Source: Acidithiobacillus sp. YTS05
Lineage (GTDB): Bacteria; Pseudomonadota; Gammaproteobacteria; Acidithiobacillales; Acidithiobacillaceae
Assembly: GCF_024396695.1 (NCBI RefSeq)
Contig: NZ_CP094359.1
Span: forward strand, 1,860,001 to 1,924,000
DNA: 64,000 nucleotides
Reading direction: 5' to 3'
Shown here: piece by piece, positions 33,673-44,487 of the stretch
How positions within the stretch are numbered: position 1 is the stretch's first letter
Layout: each line of letters begins with the position of its first letter
Translations under genes and position numbers: made by a program
Notes under the pieces: model-generated
Told to the model about the DNA's origin: nothing
Databases searched by the model: none
What the model saw: the letters and a program-made list of their open reading frames with translations, nothing else

Positions 33673-34607
33673 CAGAGATCCTCCAACGCGGTGACGAAAC
33701 TCTTCTCGTCATCGAGAGACAGCATGCGCAGACTCGGTTCGATGCGCTTGCCCAACCCCGACAGGACCTTACCCGGGCCCATCTCGACAAAGGTGGTGGC
33801 CCCCTGCCGGGCCAGAAAGCGAATACTCTCGGTCCAGCGCACCGGGGAAAAGATCTGCCGACGCAGTGCTTCGCGAATGGCCGCCGGCTCGCGATGACTT
33901 TGTGCGTCCACATTATGCACCAGCAGCGCATTGGGACTGCGGAATTCTACCTTGGCGAGATCGCTGGCAAACTGCTCGGCGGCCTCGGTCATCAACGAAC
34001 AGTGACTGGGGACACTGACTGGCAAGAGCACGACCTTCTTCGCCCCGGCATCCTTGGCCCGCTCGCTGAGCCGCTCGACGGCAGCGCGCTGTCCGGCCAC
34101 AACGATCTGCCCCGGCGCATTGAGATTCGCAAGCTCTAGGACCTGGCCTTGCGCCTCGCGCTGACACAGCGCGCGCAGATCCTCTTCGCTGATCCCGAGA
34201 ACCGCAGCCATCGCCCCTTCGCCCTCGGGCACGGCGTTTTGCATCAGTTCGCCGCGGCGTGCAACCAGCCGGAGGGCGTCGGCAAAGTCCAGACTGCCGG
34301 CGACCACCAAGGCGGTATACTCGCCCAAGGAGTGACCGGCGACGAAGTCGGGACTGGAGCCGCCCTCCTCCTCCCAGGCGCGGAACATGGCATAGCCTGC
34401 AGTGAGCATCAGCGGTTGGGTCCAGCGGGTCTGATTCAGCTCCTCGACCGGACCTTCCTGCGCCAACTGCCAGAGATCGCGATGCAAGAGGTCAGAGGCC
34501 TCGGCAAAAATCTCTCGCAGCACCGGGCGGTTGGCACTGATAGCGGCGAGCATGCCGATGGACTGCGATCCTTGACCCGGAAAAACAAAGGCAATCGAAC
34601 CCTGCAC
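33672..34607 (-). CDS. fabD: Malonyl-CoA:ACP transacylase
   Basis: 311 residues. It loads malonyl groups from CoA to ACP. AFVFPGQGSQSIGM at the N-terminus, the nucleophile elbow VAGHSLGEYTALV (Ser about 92) and the catalytic His in LLPVSVPSHCSLM (about 200) are typical. It lies between fabH and fabG, coupled to fabG by one-base overlap and 36 bases after fabH. Length is as expected. Confidence 0.96.
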   Translation of the reverse strand: MQGSIAFVFPGQGSQSIGMLAAISANRPVLREIFAEASDLLHRDLWQLAQEGPVEELNQTRWTQPLMLTAGYAMFRAWEEEGGSSPDFVAGHSLGEYTALVVAGSLDFADALRLVARRGELMQNAVPEGEGAMAAVLGISEEDLRALCQREAQGQVLELANLNAPGQIVVAGQRAAVERLSERAKDAGAKKVVLLPVSVPSHCSLMTEAAEQFASDLAKVEFRSPNALLVHNVDAQSHREPAAIREALRRQIFSPVRWTESIRFLARQGATTFVEMGPGKVLSGLGKRIEPSLRMLSLDDEKSFVTALEDL

Positions 34608-34643
34608 TATAGTCTCCTTGATGCGAAGTTGGTGGCTGTACGC

Positions 34644-35585
34644 TCAGGTCCAGCGTAGCAGCGCCGAGCCCCAAGTAAAACCACCGCCAAAGGCCTCCAG
34701 CAGCAGCAGCTGACCCGGGCGGAAACAATTGCGTTGCACGGCATGATCCAGCGCCAGAGGTACCGAGGCGGCCGACACGTTGCCGTGCTTGCCCACCGTT
34801 ACCACCACCCGCTCCATGGGCAAGGCGAGCTTTTCTGCGGTGGCCTGGATGATGCGGATATTGGCTTGATGCGGTACCAGCCAGTCGATATCGCTGCTCT
34901 GCAATCCATTGGCAGCGAGGGTCTCCTGCACAATGTCGCCGAGCGTGCGCACAGCCATACGAAATACCGCATTGCCCTGCATCGTCAAGTGGCTCTCCGC
35001 TTGCGGCACCTGTAACAGCTCGGCATAGCGCCCATCGGCATGCAGGTGGGTGGAAAGAATGCCGGGCTGTTGCGCTGCCCTGAGAATCACGGCACCCGCG
35101 CCGTCACCAAAGAGGATGCAGGTACTGCGATCCTGCCAATCGACGATGCGCGACATGGTTTCCACGCCAATGACCAGCGCCGTTGTCGCGGCACCGCTGC
35201 GCAGAAACTGGTCGGCGGTAGCCAATGCGTAGATGAATCCGGTACAGACCGCCTGCACATCGAATGCGGCCGCCCCTTGGTTGCCCAGGCGGGCCTGCAC
35301 CAGACAGGCGGTACTCGGAAAAATCTGATCCGGCGTCGTGGTCGCCACGATGATCAGGTCTATGTCAGTCGCTTGCAACCCGGCAGCAGCAAGGGCGCGC
35401 TCGGCGGCACGGGTCGCCATGTCGACACTGCCTTGCCCTTCCGCTGCCAGATGTCGCGAATGAATCCCGGTGCGCGCGACGATCCATTCGTCACTCGTGT
35501 CCACCCAGGTGCTGAGCTCGTGGTTATCGAGCACCCTTTCCGGCAGATAAGAACCGGTGGCAATCAACTGACTGTAATTAGGCAT
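34644..35585 (-). CDS. fabH: 3-oxoacyl-ACP synthase III
   Basis: 313 residues. It starts fatty-acid synthesis by condensing an acyl-CoA with malonyl-ACP. The Cys-His-Asn triad is evident: [14 protein letters not shown] (Cys about 112), [12 protein letters not shown] (His about 243) and [13 protein letters not shown] (Asn about 273). The start overlaps the plsX stop by one base. Together with plsX this couples phospholipid and fatty-acid synthesis. Confidence 0.96.
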   Translation of the reverse strand: MPNYSQLIATGSYLPERVLDNHELSTWVDTSDEWIVARTGIHSRHLAAEGQGSVDMATRAAERALAAAGLQATDIDLIIVATTTPDQIFPSTACLVQARLGNQGAAAFDVQAVCTGFIYALATADQFLRSGAATTALVIGVETMSRIVDWQDRSTCILFGDGAGAVILRAAQQPGILSTHLHADGRYAELLQVPQAESHLTMQGNAVFRMAVRTLGDIVQETLAANGLQSSDIDWLVPHQANIRIIQATAEKLALPMERVVVTVGKHGNVSAASVPLALDHAVQRNCFRPGQLLLLEAFGGGFTWGSALLRWT

Positions 35586-36610
35586 CAGGCGCTGTTACGA
35601 ATCACTTGCGCCAAATCGTCTTGTACCACTTTGGCGATCTCCAAGGTGAGGCGGTGACGGGCCTCGGCGATGGCCACTTCCACGGCACGGGCAAAGGCCA
35701 GACGATCGGCGTTGCCATGACTCTTGATGATGATGCCATTCAGGCCAAGCAAAGTTGCACCGTTGTACTGCCGCGAATCGAGCCGGCGTCGCAGTTTTTG
35801 CAGGATAGGTCGATTGATGAGATAGGCCATGCGCCCATACAGTCCCTGCGTGTAACTGGCGCGGAGTTCTTGCCGCACCATGGCTGCCAGGCCTTCAGAG
35901 GTCTTGAGGAAGACATTGCCGACGAAACCATCGCAAACCAGAACATCACAACCGTCTTGGTATATCTGAGAGCCTTCCACATTGCCAATGAAGTTCAGAT
36001 GACTCTGCCGCAGCAAAGCACTGGCAGCCTTCACCAGTTCGTTACCCTTGATTTCTTCCGAGCCGATGTTGAGCAGCCCAACCCGCGGCCTTTGCGTTCC
36101 CGTCACCTGTGCAAAAAGAATGGACCCCATTACCGCAAACTGCAGCAGATGCTCCGGGTGACAGTCCACATTTGCTCCCAGATCGAGAGCCAGCACCCGG
36201 CCCTTGCGGGTAGGCAGAAAGGCGGCAATTGCCGGACGGTCGATCCCAGGGATAGTACGCAGGAAGACCTTGCCCAACGCCATGAGCGCACCGGTGTTAC
36301 CCGCGCTGACAACCGCATCGACCTGCCCCTCGCGCAACAAACCGATCGCCACGTGCATGGACGAATCACGCTTGCCGCGCAATGCCTGGGAGGGCGCCTC
36401 GTCCATCCCGACGACTTGGCTGGCATGCCGGATCTGCACCTGCTCCGTATCCCTGAGGCGGCTGCGCTGCAGTTCCCGGCGGAGAGTCGCCTCATCTCCG
36501 ACCAGATGAAACTGCACATCTGGATAGTCCTTCACCAGGCCAGCGAGGGCGAGCAGGACCGTGCGCGGTCCTGAGTCGCCACTCATGGCATCAACGGCAA
36601 TCTGCGGCAA
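35585..36610 (-). CDS. plsX: Phosphate acyltransferase
   Basis: 341 residues. PlsX makes acyl-phosphate from acyl-ACP for the first step of phospholipid synthesis at the membrane surface. [12 protein letters not shown] at the N-terminus, [12 protein letters not shown] and [17 protein letters not shown] match the family. The start is unusual: TTG at 36610, because an in-frame stop lies three codons upstream and no ATG is near. A weak start could lower the level of PlsX relative to the Fab enzymes (inference). Confidence 0.93.
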   Translation of the reverse strand: MPQIAVDAMSGDSGPRTVLLALAGLVKDYPDVQFHLVGDEATLRRELQRSRLRDTEQVQIRHASQVVGMDEAPSQALRGKRDSSMHVAIGLLREGQVDAVVSAGNTGALMALGKVFLRTIPGIDRPAIAAFLPTRKGRVLALDLGANVDCHPEHLLQFAVMGSILFAQVTGTQRPRVGLLNIGSEEIKGNELVKAASALLRQSHLNFIGNVEGSQIYQDGCDVLVCDGFVGNVFLKTSEGLAAMVRQELRASYTQGLYGRMAYLINRPILQKLRRRLDSRQYNGATLLGLNGIIIKSHGNADRLAFARAVEVAIAEARHRLTLEIAKVVQDDLAQVIRNSA

Positions 36611-36634
36611 TGGAGTTCAGACCGGAGAATTCGT

Positions 36635-36820
36635 TCAGGCTTCTACGGATTTGCGCACCATCTCGCGCCCTTTGTAGTGACCACACTCCGGGCAGACGTG
36701 GTGGGGCAGCTTGCTCGCTCCGCAGTGATCGCAGGTCGACCGGTTGCTTGCCGTCAAGAAATCGTGGGCGCGGCGCATGTCGCGCTTGGATTTGGAGGTT
36801 TTACTCTGGGGAACTGCCAT
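36635..36820 (-). CDS. rpmF: Ribosomal protein L32
   Basis: 61 residues, very basic. [20 protein letters not shown] is the typical N-terminus, and the two CxxC-type pairs TCDHCGAS and VCPECGHY form the zinc ribbon of the Cys4 form of L32. It is part of the 50S subunit. The yceD-rpmF-plsX-fab order is the standard one in proteobacteria. Confidence 0.97.
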   Translation of the reverse strand: MAVPQSKTSKSKRDMRRAHDFLTASNRSTCDHCGASKLPHHVCPECGHYKGREMVRKSVEA

Positions 36821-36843
36821 GATCTCGCTTCTCCATCAACAAA

Positions 36844-37311
36844 CTACTGATTCGCACCGAGGCTTGGCACCTCGATTCCAGACACCGGACAAATGCCGGA
36901 TGACCATTCCATACAACGTGGCAGGAGTGGGAGCGCCAATAACGCCTCCTCCTCCAGCCAATCCTGAACTGCTAACTTTCCATCCGCAGCCATCACCAGC
37001 TCGCGCTCGGCGTCGATGGCTGCCAGGGCCCCTTCCGTGTCCGCCACACCCACTCGCACGTCCTGGCGGATGTCGCAGGGCATATCGCCCAGACAGCGCT
37101 CACAGCGTAGCAGCCCCTGCAACCGCAGCTCACCGTCGACCAACAATACCCGACCGCGCCGTTGCAAGCGCAAATCCACAGTCACCAAATCGAGCCGCTG
37201 CACCGCTTGCAGCAAGCGGGCCCAGCGGGCAAAATCGGGCTCTCCAAGCAACTGATCCCCCGCCTCGGAAACTCGGGAAATCAGCAAGGTAGAAACGTGC
37301 GCCGCAATCAT
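36844..37311 (-). CDS. yceD: YceD/DUF177 family protein
   Basis: 155 residues. The DUF177 signature is the cysteine pair and following residues in LQGLLRCERCLGDMPCDI (about residue 87), followed by an acidic stretch and the C-terminal EEEALLALPLLPRC. YceD is required for 23S rRNA accumulation and precedes rpmF in most proteobacteria. It heads the minus-strand fab cluster; its promoter should lie in the 185 bases shared with the divergent carA. Confidence 0.88.
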   Translation of the reverse strand: MIAAHVSTLLISRVSEAGDQLLGEPDFARWARLLQAVQRLDLVTVDLRLQRRGRVLLVDGELRLQGLLRCERCLGDMPCDIRQDVRVGVADTEGALAAIDAERELVMAADGKLAVQDWLEEEALLALPLLPRCMEWSSGICPVSGIEVPSLGANQ

Positions 37312-37396
37312 GAGGGCGGCATATTACCGAGGCTCATGGCGGGAGTAAAGCAGTTTTCTACCCTCAACTCAATCACGTTGGGAGTTTTCCCGAAGT

Positions 37397-37426
37397 TTGA
37401 CCCAGTTGGGCAGGGTTATTTAGAAT
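37397..37426 (+). promoter_or_regulatory. Predicted sigma-70 promoter of carAB
   Basis: TTGACC and TAGAAT are separated by 18 bases. Transcription would begin near 37433, after the ATG at 37425 that opens the longest carA frame, so that ATG cannot be the start if this promoter is used. Confidence 0.55.
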
Positions 37427-37437
37427 GTCTGGAATAC

Positions 37438-37464
37438 ATGGGAGGCATCTGCCCTCCCATTTTT
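37438..37464 (+). promoter_or_regulatory. Terminator-like hairpin in the carA leader
   Basis: ATGGGAGG pairs perfectly with CCTCCCAT around CATCTGC, and a run of five T follows. It sits at the very 5' end of the predicted carA transcript and some 33 bases before the coding start. It may be an attenuator or a 5' stabilising structure linked to pyrimidine or arginine supply; this is inference. Confidence 0.5.
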
Positions 37465-37496
37465 GCATCTTCAATTCTGGCAACCTGGGGTGGGAT

Positions 37497-38639
37497 TTGG
37501 ACGCAGTCCTGGCATTGGCCGATGGGCGTATCTTTCACGGCGCGGGATTCGGCGCTACTGGCTTGCGTGCGGGCGAGGTCTGCTTCAATACGGCGATGAC
37601 CGGGTATCAGGAGATCCTTACCGATCCTTCTTACCGCGGGCAGCTCATCACCCTGACCTATCCTCACATTGGCAATGTCGGCATCAATTCGGAGGATGCC
37701 GAAGGTCGCGAGATCTTTTGCGCCGGCCTCCTGCTGCGCACCCTACCGCGGGCAGCGAGCAACTGGCGAGCGCAAGAAGAACTCGACACTTATCTGCGGC
37801 GTCACGGCATTCCGGGCATGGCGGAATTCGATACCCGCGCGCTGACCCGTCATTTGCGCGAACACGGCGCCCAGAACGGGGCCATTGCCGTGGGTAACGA
37901 CCTGGATATCGAGCAAGTCCTGGCGGCAGCACGCGCCTTTCCCGGCCTCGAAGGGGCCGATCTGATCGGCGAGGTAACCGCCGGCGAACGGCAGGAGTGG
38001 ACCCGCCGCAGCCCCAGCCCTGCAAACGATTATGTCAGCCAGGAATCGGCGTCGACGACCCATCATGTAGTAGTCGTAGATTTTGGTGCCAAGCGGAATA
38101 TTCTGCGTCTCCTCGCCGACCGTGGATGCCGCGTGACCTTGTTGCCACCGCAGAGCAGCAGCGCGGAAATCCTCGGTGTCGGCGCCGATGGTGTCCTGTT
38201 CAGCAATGGTCCGGGCGATCCTGCAGTGCTGACCCAAGCGCAGAACACGATGCGGGCAGTCGTCGAGGCGGGCATCCCTACCTTCGGTCTGTGTCTCGGC
38301 CATCAGTTGCTCGGACTCGCCCTGGGCGGCAAAACGCAGAAGATGAAATTCGGGCACCATGGCGCCAATCATCCGGTCCGTGATCTGCGCAATGGTCGCG
38401 TCCTCATCACCAGCCAGAACCACGGCTTTGCGGTGGCGGCGGAGTCCTTGCCGGACAGCGTCGAGATCACCCACGTCTCCCTCTTTGATGGCAGCCTGCA
38501 GGGGATGCGTCACCGCCATCTTCCCGCCTTCTCTTTCCAGGGGCATCCGGAAGCCGGCCCCGGCCCGCATGATGCCAGCATCATTTTTGATGAATTTGTC
38601 GCCAGTTTTGCCACAAGGAAAAGCCATGCCCCGGCGTGA
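37497..38639 (+). CDS. carA: Carbamoyl-phosphate synthase small subunit
   Basis: 380 residues if started at TTG 37497 (then [18 protein letters not shown], as in other CarA proteins; E. coli has 382). A longer frame from ATG 37425 would include the leader hairpin and is less likely. The N-terminal CarA domain includes [17 protein letters not shown], and the glutaminase domain has the catalytic Cys in [16 protein letters not shown] and the His-Glu pair in [11 protein letters not shown]. It hydrolyses glutamine and channels ammonia to CarB for arginine and pyrimidine synthesis. It overlaps carB by 14 bases. Confidence 0.9.
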   Translation: MDAVLALADGRIFHGAGFGATGLRAGEVCFNTAMTGYQEILTDPSYRGQLITLTYPHIGNVGINSEDAEGREIFCAGLLLRTLPRAASNWRAQEELDTYLRRHGIPGMAEFDTRALTRHLREHGAQNGAIAVGNDLDIEQVLAAARAFPGLEGADLIGEVTAGERQEWTRRSPSPANDYVSQESASTTHHVVVVDFGAKRNILRLLADRGCRVTLLPPQSSSAEILGVGADGVLFSNGPGDPAVLTQAQNTMRAVVEAGIPTFGLCLGHQLLGLALGGKTQKMKFGHHGANHPVRDLRNGRVLITSQNHGFAVAAESLPDSVEITHVSLFDGSLQGMRHRHLPAFSFQGHPEAGPGPHDASIIFDEFVASFATRKSHAPA

Positions 38640-41600
38640 GGATCTGCGCAGTGTACTGATCATCGGTGCTGGCCCCATTGTCATAGGTCAGGCCTGCGAA
38701 TTCGATTATTCCGGCGTGCAGGCCTGCAAGGCCCTGCGCGAAGAAGGCTGCCGGGTGATTCTGGTCAATTCCAATCCAGCCACCATTATGACCGATCCGC
38801 AGACCGCAGATGCCGTCTACATCGAGCCGGTGGAGTGGGAGACGGTGGCGCGCATCATCGAGCGCGAACGGCCCGACGCCCTGTTGCCCACTATGGGCGG
38901 GCAGACGGCGCTCAATTGTGCCCTCGATTTGCACCGCGAGGGGGTCCTCGACCGCTTTGGCGTGCAATTGATTGGTGCCAGCATTTCCGCCATCCGCGAG
39001 GCCGAGGATCGCGGTCTCTTCAAAAAGGCCATGGAGGAAATCGGCCTCGAGGTTGCCCGCTCCGCCTTCGCGCATCAGCTCGATGAGGGCCGGGAAATTG
39101 CCGATACCATTGGTTACCCGGTCATCATTCGGCCTTCCTTCACCCTTGGTGGCACCGGCGGTGGTGTGGCCTACAACCGTGAAGAATTTGAGGAAATCGC
39201 GGTGCGTGGCCTGGAAGCCAGTCCCACCCATGAAATTCTCGTCGAAGAATCGGTGATCGGTTGGAAAGAGTTCGAGATGGAGGTGGTGCGCGACCGCGCC
39301 GACAATTGCATTATCATCTGCTCCATCGAAAACATCGACCCGATGGGCGTGCATACCGGCGATTCGATCACCGTGGCCCCAGCCCAGACCCTCACCGACC
39401 GCGAATACCAGACCATGCGCGACGCCTCCATTGCCGTGCTGCGGCGCATTGGCGTCGACACCGGCGGCTCCAACGTGCAGTTTGCCGTCAATCCGCGCAA
39501 TGGCCGGATGCTGGTCATCGAAATGAACCCTCGGGTTTCGCGCTCTTCCGCCCTGGCATCGAAGGCAACGGGCTTCCCGATTGCCAAGGTCGCCGCCAAA
39601 CTGGCCCTGGGCTATACCCTGGACGAACTGCGCAACGACATCACCCAGGCCACCCCGGCCAGTTTCGAGCCCAGTATCGACTATGTAGTGACCAAGATCC
39701 CACGCTTTGCCTTCGAGAAATTTCCCGAGGCCGACCCGCACCTGACCACCCAGATGAAGTCGGTCGGGGAAGTCATGGCCATGGGGCGCAGTTTCCAGGA
39801 GTCGCTGCAAAAGGCCTTGCGCGGCCTGGAAACCGGGATGGACGGGCTGAATGAACTGGATACCAAAAACTGGACTACCGCGCAGATCGAGCAGGCCCTG
39901 CGCAACCCGGGTCCCGAACGCCTCTGGCAGACGGCAGACGCCTTCCGCCTCGGCTGGACGCTTCCGCGCATTCACGAACTGACGCAGATCGATCCGTGGT
40001 TCCTCGAGCAAATCGCCGAGCTGCTGAACATGGAAAATGACCTGCGTGGTCGTGCCGTGGCAAGTCTGGATAAAGCGGAGCTACGGCGTCTGAAGCGGAT
40101 GGGTTTTTCTGACCGACGCCTGGCGCAGCTCCTCGGCTGTCGCGAGGCAGCATTGCGCGAACATCGTCACAAGCTGGGCATCCGTCCCGTGTATAAGCGG
40201 GTAGATACCTGTGCCGCCGAGTTCCATTCGCCTACCCCGTACCTCTACTCCACCTACGAGGACGAGTGCGAGGCGCAGCCCAGCGAGCGCAAAAAGATCA
40301 TGATCCTGGGCGGCGGACCTAATCGGATCGGCCAAGGGATCGAGTTCGACTATTGCTGCGTGCATGCGGCCATGGCTATGCGCGAGGATGGCTACGAAAC
40401 GATCATGGTCAACTGCAACCCTGAGACGGTCTCCACCGATTACGACACCTCCGATCGCCTCTATTTCGAGCCACTCACCCTGGAAGATGTGCTGGAAATC
40501 GTGCAGATCGAAAAGCCCGAAGGGGTCATCGTCCAGTTTGGTGGGCAGACCCCACTCAAACTCGCCAACGATCTTTCGGCGGCAGGCGTACCGATCATCG
40601 GCACCAGCCCGGACTCCATCGATCTGGCGGAAGACCGCGAACGCTTCCAACAACTGTTGCAGCGCCTGCAATTGCGCCAACCGGAAAATGCCATCGCCCG
40701 CAGCGGCACCGAGGCCCTTGCCCATGCGCGCTCCCTCGGGTACCCCTTGGTCGTGCGGCCCTCCTACGTGCTCGGCGGCCGCGCCATGCGCATCGTCTAT
40801 GCCGAGGATGACCTGGAGCGCTACATGCAGGAAGCGGTACGGGTGTCCGAAGATCAGCCGGTGCTGCTTGATCGCTTCCTGAACAACGCCCTGGAAGTCG
40901 ACATCGACGCCGTTGCCGATGGGGAACGCGTACTGGTGGCCGGAATCATGGAGCATATCGAGCAGGCGGGCGTGCACAGCGGGGACTCGGCCTGCTGCCT
41001 GCCGCCCTACTCGCTGCCGAGCGCCATACAGAGCCAATTGCGGCAGCAGACCGAAGCTCTGGGCAAGGCCCTAGGGGTGGTCGGATTGATGAACTGTCAG
41101 TTTGCCGTGCAAGGATCGGATATCTACGTCCTAGAGGTGAATCCCCGTGCGTCGCGCACGGTGCCCTTCGTTTCCAAGGCGGCAGGCATCCCTCTGGCCA
41201 AGATTGCGGCGCGCTGCATGGCGGGCAACACGCTGGCCCAGCAGGGGGTGGAAGAAATCACCCTCGGGCAGCACTTTAGCGTCAAGGAAGCGGTCTTTCC
41301 CTTCCTCAAATTTCCTGGGGTAGACGTGCTTCTCGGCCCAGAGATGAAGTCTACCGGCGAGGTGATGGGTATCGGGAGCAGCTTTGGCGAGGCCTTCCTC
41401 AAGGCGCAGATCGCCGCCGGCGAGCACTTTCCGCGGCAAGGCACGGTGTTTTTGAGCGTGCGCGACGCCGATAAGGAAGGCATCATCCCGGTCGCCCGCG
41501 AATTGCACGGCCTCGGCTTTTCTCTGCTCGCTACCCGGGGCACGGCCCAGCATCTCGAACGTGCGGGTCTCCGTGTCGCCGCGGTCAACAAGGTGACCGA

Positions 41601-41850
41601 GGGGCGTCCGCACATCGTCGATGCGATCAAGAATGGTAAGGTGCAGATCATCATCAACACCGTCGATGAGCGCCAATCGGTGCGCGACTCCTTCAGTATT
41701 CGTCGCGCCGCCCTACAGATGGGCCTCACCTACTACACCACCCTGGCTGGCGCCACAGCCGGTACTGCCGCCCTTGCTGTCCTGCTCAGTCAGGAGCGCA
41801 GCGTCGTTTGTTTGCAGGATCTGGCCAGCCAGTCCCCTTTCCAGAGGTAA
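38626..41850 (+). CDS. carB: Carbamoyl-phosphate synthase large subunit
   Basis: 1074 residues (E. coli 1073), starting at an ATG with AAGGA six bases upstream, inside the end of carA; a longer upstream frame overlaps carA and is rejected. Two homologous ATP-grasp halves are visible: [20 protein letters not shown] near the N-terminus and [19 protein letters not shown] near residue 560, with [19 protein letters not shown] and [19 protein letters not shown] as metal-binding segments. The C-terminal 130 residues form the MGS-like allosteric domain ([19 protein letters not shown]), where UMP and ornithine bind in E. coli. It makes carbamoyl phosphate in the cytoplasm. Confidence 0.97.
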   Translation: MPRREDLRSVLIIGAGPIVIGQACEFDYSGVQACKALREEGCRVILVNSNPATIMTDPQTADAVYIEPVEWETVARIIERERPDALLPTMGGQTALNCALDLHREGVLDRFGVQLIGASISAIREAEDRGLFKKAMEEIGLEVARSAFAHQLDEGREIADTIGYPVIIRPSFTLGGTGGGVAYNREEFEEIAVRGLEASPTHEILVEESVIGWKEFEMEVVRDRADNCIIICSIENIDPMGVHTGDSITVAPAQTLTDREYQTMRDASIAVLRRIGVDTGGSNVQFAVNPRNGRMLVIEMNPRVSRSSALASKATGFPIAKVAAKLALGYTLDELRNDITQATPASFEPSIDYVVTKIPRFAFEKFPEADPHLTTQMKSVGEVMAMGRSFQESLQKALRGLETGMDGLNELDTKNWTTAQIEQALRNPGPERLWQTADAFRLGWTLPRIHELTQIDPWFLEQIAELLNMENDLRGRAVASLDKAELRRLKRMGFSDRRLAQLLGCREAALREHRHKLGIRPVYKRVDTCAAEFHSPTPYLYSTYEDECEAQPSERKKIMILGGGPNRIGQGIEFDYCCVHAAMAMREDGYETIMVNCNPETVSTDYDTSDRLYFEPLTLEDVLEIVQIEKPEGVIVQFGGQTPLKLANDLSAAGVPIIGTSPDSIDLAEDRERFQQLLQRLQLRQPENAIARSGTEALAHARSLGYPLVVRPSYVLGGRAMRIVYAEDDLERYMQEAVRVSEDQPVLLDRFLNNALEVDIDAVADGERVLVAGIMEHIEQAGVHSGDSACCLPPYSLPSAIQSQLRQQTEALGKALGVVGLMNCQFAVQGSDIYVLEVNPRASRTVPFVSKAAGIPLAKIAARCMAGNTLAQQGVEEITLGQHFSVKEAVFPFLKFPGVDVLLGPEMKSTGEVMGIGSSFGEAFLKAQIAAGEHFPRQGTVFLSVRDADKEGIIPVARELHGLGFSLLATRGTAQHLERAGLRVAAVNKVTEGRPHIVDAIKNGKVQIIINTVDERQSVRDSFSIRRAALQMGLTYYTTLAGATAGTAALAVLLSQERSVVCLQDLASQSPFQR

Positions 41851-41856
41851 GCTATC

Positions 41857-42333
41857 ATGAGTGACAAGATTCCGATGACCGTCGTCGGCGCAGAGCGCTT
41901 GCGCGAAGAACTACAGAGACTCAAGAGCAAGGATCGCCCAGCGGTGATCGAGGCTATTGCCGAGGCGCGCGCCAAGGGAGATCTCTCCGAAAACGCCGAG
42001 TACGATGCAGCCAAAGAACAGCAGGGCTTCATCGAAGGACGCATTCGGGAGATCGAGGACTTCATCGCCCGCGCGCAAATCATCGATCCCAAATCACTCA
42101 ATGCTGGCGACCGCATCGTCTTTGGTGCAACGGTTGAGCTCGAGGATCAGGATGGGCAAACCATCACTTATCAAATCGTCGGCGATGCCGAAGCCGATAT
42201 CAAGGAAAACAAAATTTCCATCAGTTCCCCTGTCGCCCGCGCCCTGATCGGCAAACACGAAGGGGATAGCATCGAGGTCAACGCTCCCGGTGGTACCCGC
42301 GAGTACAGCATCCTCGCGGTCCGCTATATCTGA
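41857..42333 (+). CDS. greA: Transcription elongation factor GreA
   Basis: 158 residues, the same length as E. coli GreA. The N-terminal coiled coil ends in the acidic tip with [20 protein letters not shown] (the conserved D/E pair), and the C-terminal FKBP-like domain has [20 protein letters not shown]. It rescues stalled RNA polymerase by stimulating transcript cleavage. It lies seven bases after carB, a common arrangement (carAB-greA) in proteobacteria. Confidence 0.97.
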   Translation: MSDKIPMTVVGAERLREELQRLKSKDRPAVIEAIAEARAKGDLSENAEYDAAKEQQGFIEGRIREIEDFIARAQIIDPKSLNAGDRIVFGATVELEDQDGQTITYQIVGDAEADIKENKISISSPVARALIGKHEGDSIEVNAPGGTREYSILAVRYI

Positions 42334-42380
42334 TCCGCAGTACGATCATGCCCTACGGGGCGTCCATGGGAAACGAATCT

Positions 42381-43220
42381 ATGCTCCATCATTTCTACCT
42401 GTTTCTACTGGCTGCCTTGCAGGGCGTGACCGAGCTCTTCCCGATCTCCAGCCTCGGCCACAGCATCCTCGTGCCAGCCCTGTTCCGCTGGCCCATCAAT
42501 CGCGATGCCTCGTGGTTTCTGCCCTTCATCGTTGTCTTGCACTTGGGCACGCTGGTGGCACTGCTGAGTTTTTTCTGGCGCGATTGGGTCGAACTGATCG
42601 GCGCCTTTCTGCGCGATCGGGGGCGCCCACGCAGTGCCGAAACCCGGCTTCTGTGGCTCTTGATCCTGGCGAGCATACCCGCCGGCCTGCTCGGCCTTGC
42701 CCTTGCCCATCGGATCAAAGACCTCTTTGGCGGCTTTGGTTTTGCCGCAGTCGCTTTGATGGTGAACGGCGTCCTGTTGATCTGGGGGGATCGCCTGCGC
42801 GCCCGGGAGCCTAGCCATACCCTGGAGAAACTCAGTTGGGGGCGCGCCCTGATCATCGGCTTTGCCCAATCGCTGGCCCTGATCCCCGGTTTTTCCCGTT
42901 CGGGCGCAACCCTGGTAGCCGGCATTGGCGTGGGCCTGGACTATGCCAATTCGGCACGTTTTTCCTTTCTTTTAGCCACTCCCATCATCGGCGCAGCCGG
43001 CTTGCTCGAAGTGCCCAAACTCGCCCATCAGCATCTGAGTCATGGACTATATGGTGTAATTGTCCTGTCCGGAATTATTTCCGCGATTTTCGCCTGGTTT
43101 TCGGTATGGTTCTTGATGCGCTATTTTCACCAGCACGAGATCAAGGCGCTACGACCCTTTGGGATTTACTGCATTCTCTTCGGCGCCTTTGCTTTGCTCG
43201 TGGGAAATGGCGGCCTGTAA
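42381..43220 (+). CDS. uppP: Undecaprenyl-diphosphatase (BacA/UppP)
   Basis: 279 residues from ATG 42381, which leaves the usual few residues before the first hydrophobic segment; ATGs at 42366 and 42348 are alternatives. Both signatures are present: GVTELFPISSLGHSIL (near residue 13) and LIPGFSRSGATLVAGI (near residue 172). It is a polytopic inner-membrane enzyme that removes a phosphate from undecaprenyl diphosphate to recycle the peptidoglycan lipid carrier; it also confers bacitracin resistance. It follows greA closely and ends at a bidirectional terminator. Confidence 0.93.
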   Translation: MLHHFYLFLLAALQGVTELFPISSLGHSILVPALFRWPINRDASWFLPFIVVLHLGTLVALLSFFWRDWVELIGAFLRDRGRPRSAETRLLWLLILASIPAGLLGLALAHRIKDLFGGFGFAAVALMVNGVLLIWGDRLRAREPSHTLEKLSWGRALIIGFAQSLALIPGFSRSGATLVAGIGVGLDYANSARFSFLLATPIIGAAGLLEVPKLAHQHLSHGLYGVIVLSGIISAIFAWFSVWFLMRYFHQHEIKALRPFGIYCILFGAFALLVGNGGL

Positions 43221-43236
43221 GTAGCTTCCCCGAGCT

Positions 43237-43258
43237 AGAGCGCCATCAAGGGCGCTCT
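43237..43258. terminator. Bidirectional hairpin between uppP and the MFS gene
   Basis: AGAGCGCC pairs perfectly with GGCGCTCT around ATCAAG. The stop codon of the minus-strand MFS gene (43246-43248) lies in its loop. T-runs are short on both strands (CTTC, CTAGCTC), so termination efficiency is uncertain. Confidence 0.55.
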
Positions 43259-44487
43259 TCAGCAGCCAGCAATTTGTTCATCGCCCCCGCAGCAAAAGCG
43301 CTCTGCAGAGCCAAAGCCAGACCCACGACGGTGAGGATATAAAAAACCCCCTGAACGCCAATCCAGCCCAATCCCCATCCACCGACCACACCGCCGGTGA
43401 AAATGCCCAAAAACTGCATGAGGGAATACACACCACTGGCAGCGCCACGCTGTTCCGGTGTCGTAGAGCGACTCATCATCGAAGGCAAAATCGCGGAAGC
43501 GATGTTGTAGCCGGCAAAGAAGACGATCGCCGCAATGCCTACCGCCCAGAAATACCCGGCGAATATGCCCATGAACAGTGCGCCGAGGGCAATTATGATC
43601 CCGCTAAGAGCGAGTACGCGCCGATGCTCCCGGTTTTTCTCTGCATAAATCACCGGATATAGCATGAGGACGATGCCACCGAACATGACGGGAAGATAGA
43701 CCTCCCAGATTGCCCCCTGGGTCAATTGCGTGGCCCGCAATAATTCCGGTGATAGAACGACGAAACTGGCGCCCAAGACCATCTGCAAAATAAAGATACC
43801 GACACTGGCGGCCTGAACCGCAGGGTGAGAGAAAATGCGCAGGGCATCGCGAAAGGAACCCATGCGCCGCTGCTGCCCCTCGGATATGCCAGGAATTACG
43901 AAAAACAGAGGCAGAAAAGCCAATACACCGAGGACCGCAGCCCCCCAAAATACCCCCGCAAGGCCAGAAAATCCGTAAATAATGGGTCCCAACGCCATAC
44001 CCAAAACATAGGCGATGGAAATGCTGCCACCGATGGCCGCCATCGCTTTGGTCCGGTGCGCATCGTCCGTGAGATCGCCGGCGGTGGCTAACAGTACGGA
44101 GGAGACCGCTCCTGCCCCCTGCAGTACACGGGCCAAGATCACCCCCCAGATATTATCCGTGAGCGCCCCGAGCACCGACCCCACAATGAAGAGCAGCAAT
44201 CCAAGCACCAGAACCGGCTTGCGTCCCAGACGGTCCGAGGCGCTACCAAAAGGAAATTGCAGCAGGGCTTGGGCCAGTCCATAGATGCCGACGGCAAGCC
44301 CCAGCAGAAAGGGCGTACTGTCACGCATCGAATGGCTGTCGAGGGCAAGCACGGGCATCAACATGAAAAGCCCAAGCATGCGGGTCATGTAGATGAAACT
44401 GAGACCAAAAACCGCCTTTTTTTCTTGCCCGGTCATGGGCGGACCCGCGTGCCGCTGGCGCCGCCCCTTTCGTTCAGAAGATGCCAT
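43246..44487 (-). CDS. MFS transporter of the cta cluster (CtaT-like)
   Basis: 413 residues with twelve predicted helices. The MFS loop 2-3 motif is FGSASDRLGRKPVLVLGLL (about residues 80-98) and MLPVLALDSHSM resembles YajR-type drug:proton antiporters. It overlaps ctaB by 14 bases, placing it in the oxidase operon; in Acidithiobacillus an MFS gene named ctaT is known beside ctaAB, with a suggested role in copper or oxidase assembly. Substrate cannot be read from sequence. The C-terminus falls within a hairpin shared with uppP. Confidence 0.82.
   Translation of the reverse strand: MASSERKGRRQRHAGPPMTGQEKKAVFGLSFIYMTRMLGLFMLMPVLALDSHSMRDSTPFLLGLAVGIYGLAQALLQFPFGSASDRLGRKPVLVLGLLLFIVGSVLGALTDNIWGVILARVLQGAGAVSSVLLATAGDLTDDAHRTKAMAAIGGSISIAYVLGMALGPIIYGFSGLAGVFWGAAVLGVLAFLPLFFVIPGISEGQQRRMGSFRDALRIFSHPAVQAASVGIFILQMVLGASFVVLSPELLRATQLTQGAIWEVYLPVMFGGIVLMLYPVIYAEKNREHRRVLALSGIIIALGALFMGIFAGYFWAVGIAAIVFFAGYNIASAILPSMMSRSTTPEQRGAASGVYSLMQFLGIFTGGVVGGWGLGWIGVQGVFYILTVVGLALALQSAFAAGAMNKLLAAEERP

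Noticed and set aside
37425..37496. ATG start for carA at 37425
   Set aside because: It lies within the predicted -10 element and before the leader hairpin; CarA homology begins only at the TTG at 37497. Kept as a less likely alternative.
38581..40011. Antisense open frame of 476 codons within carB
   Set aside because: Shadow of a strongly conserved gene on the other strand.
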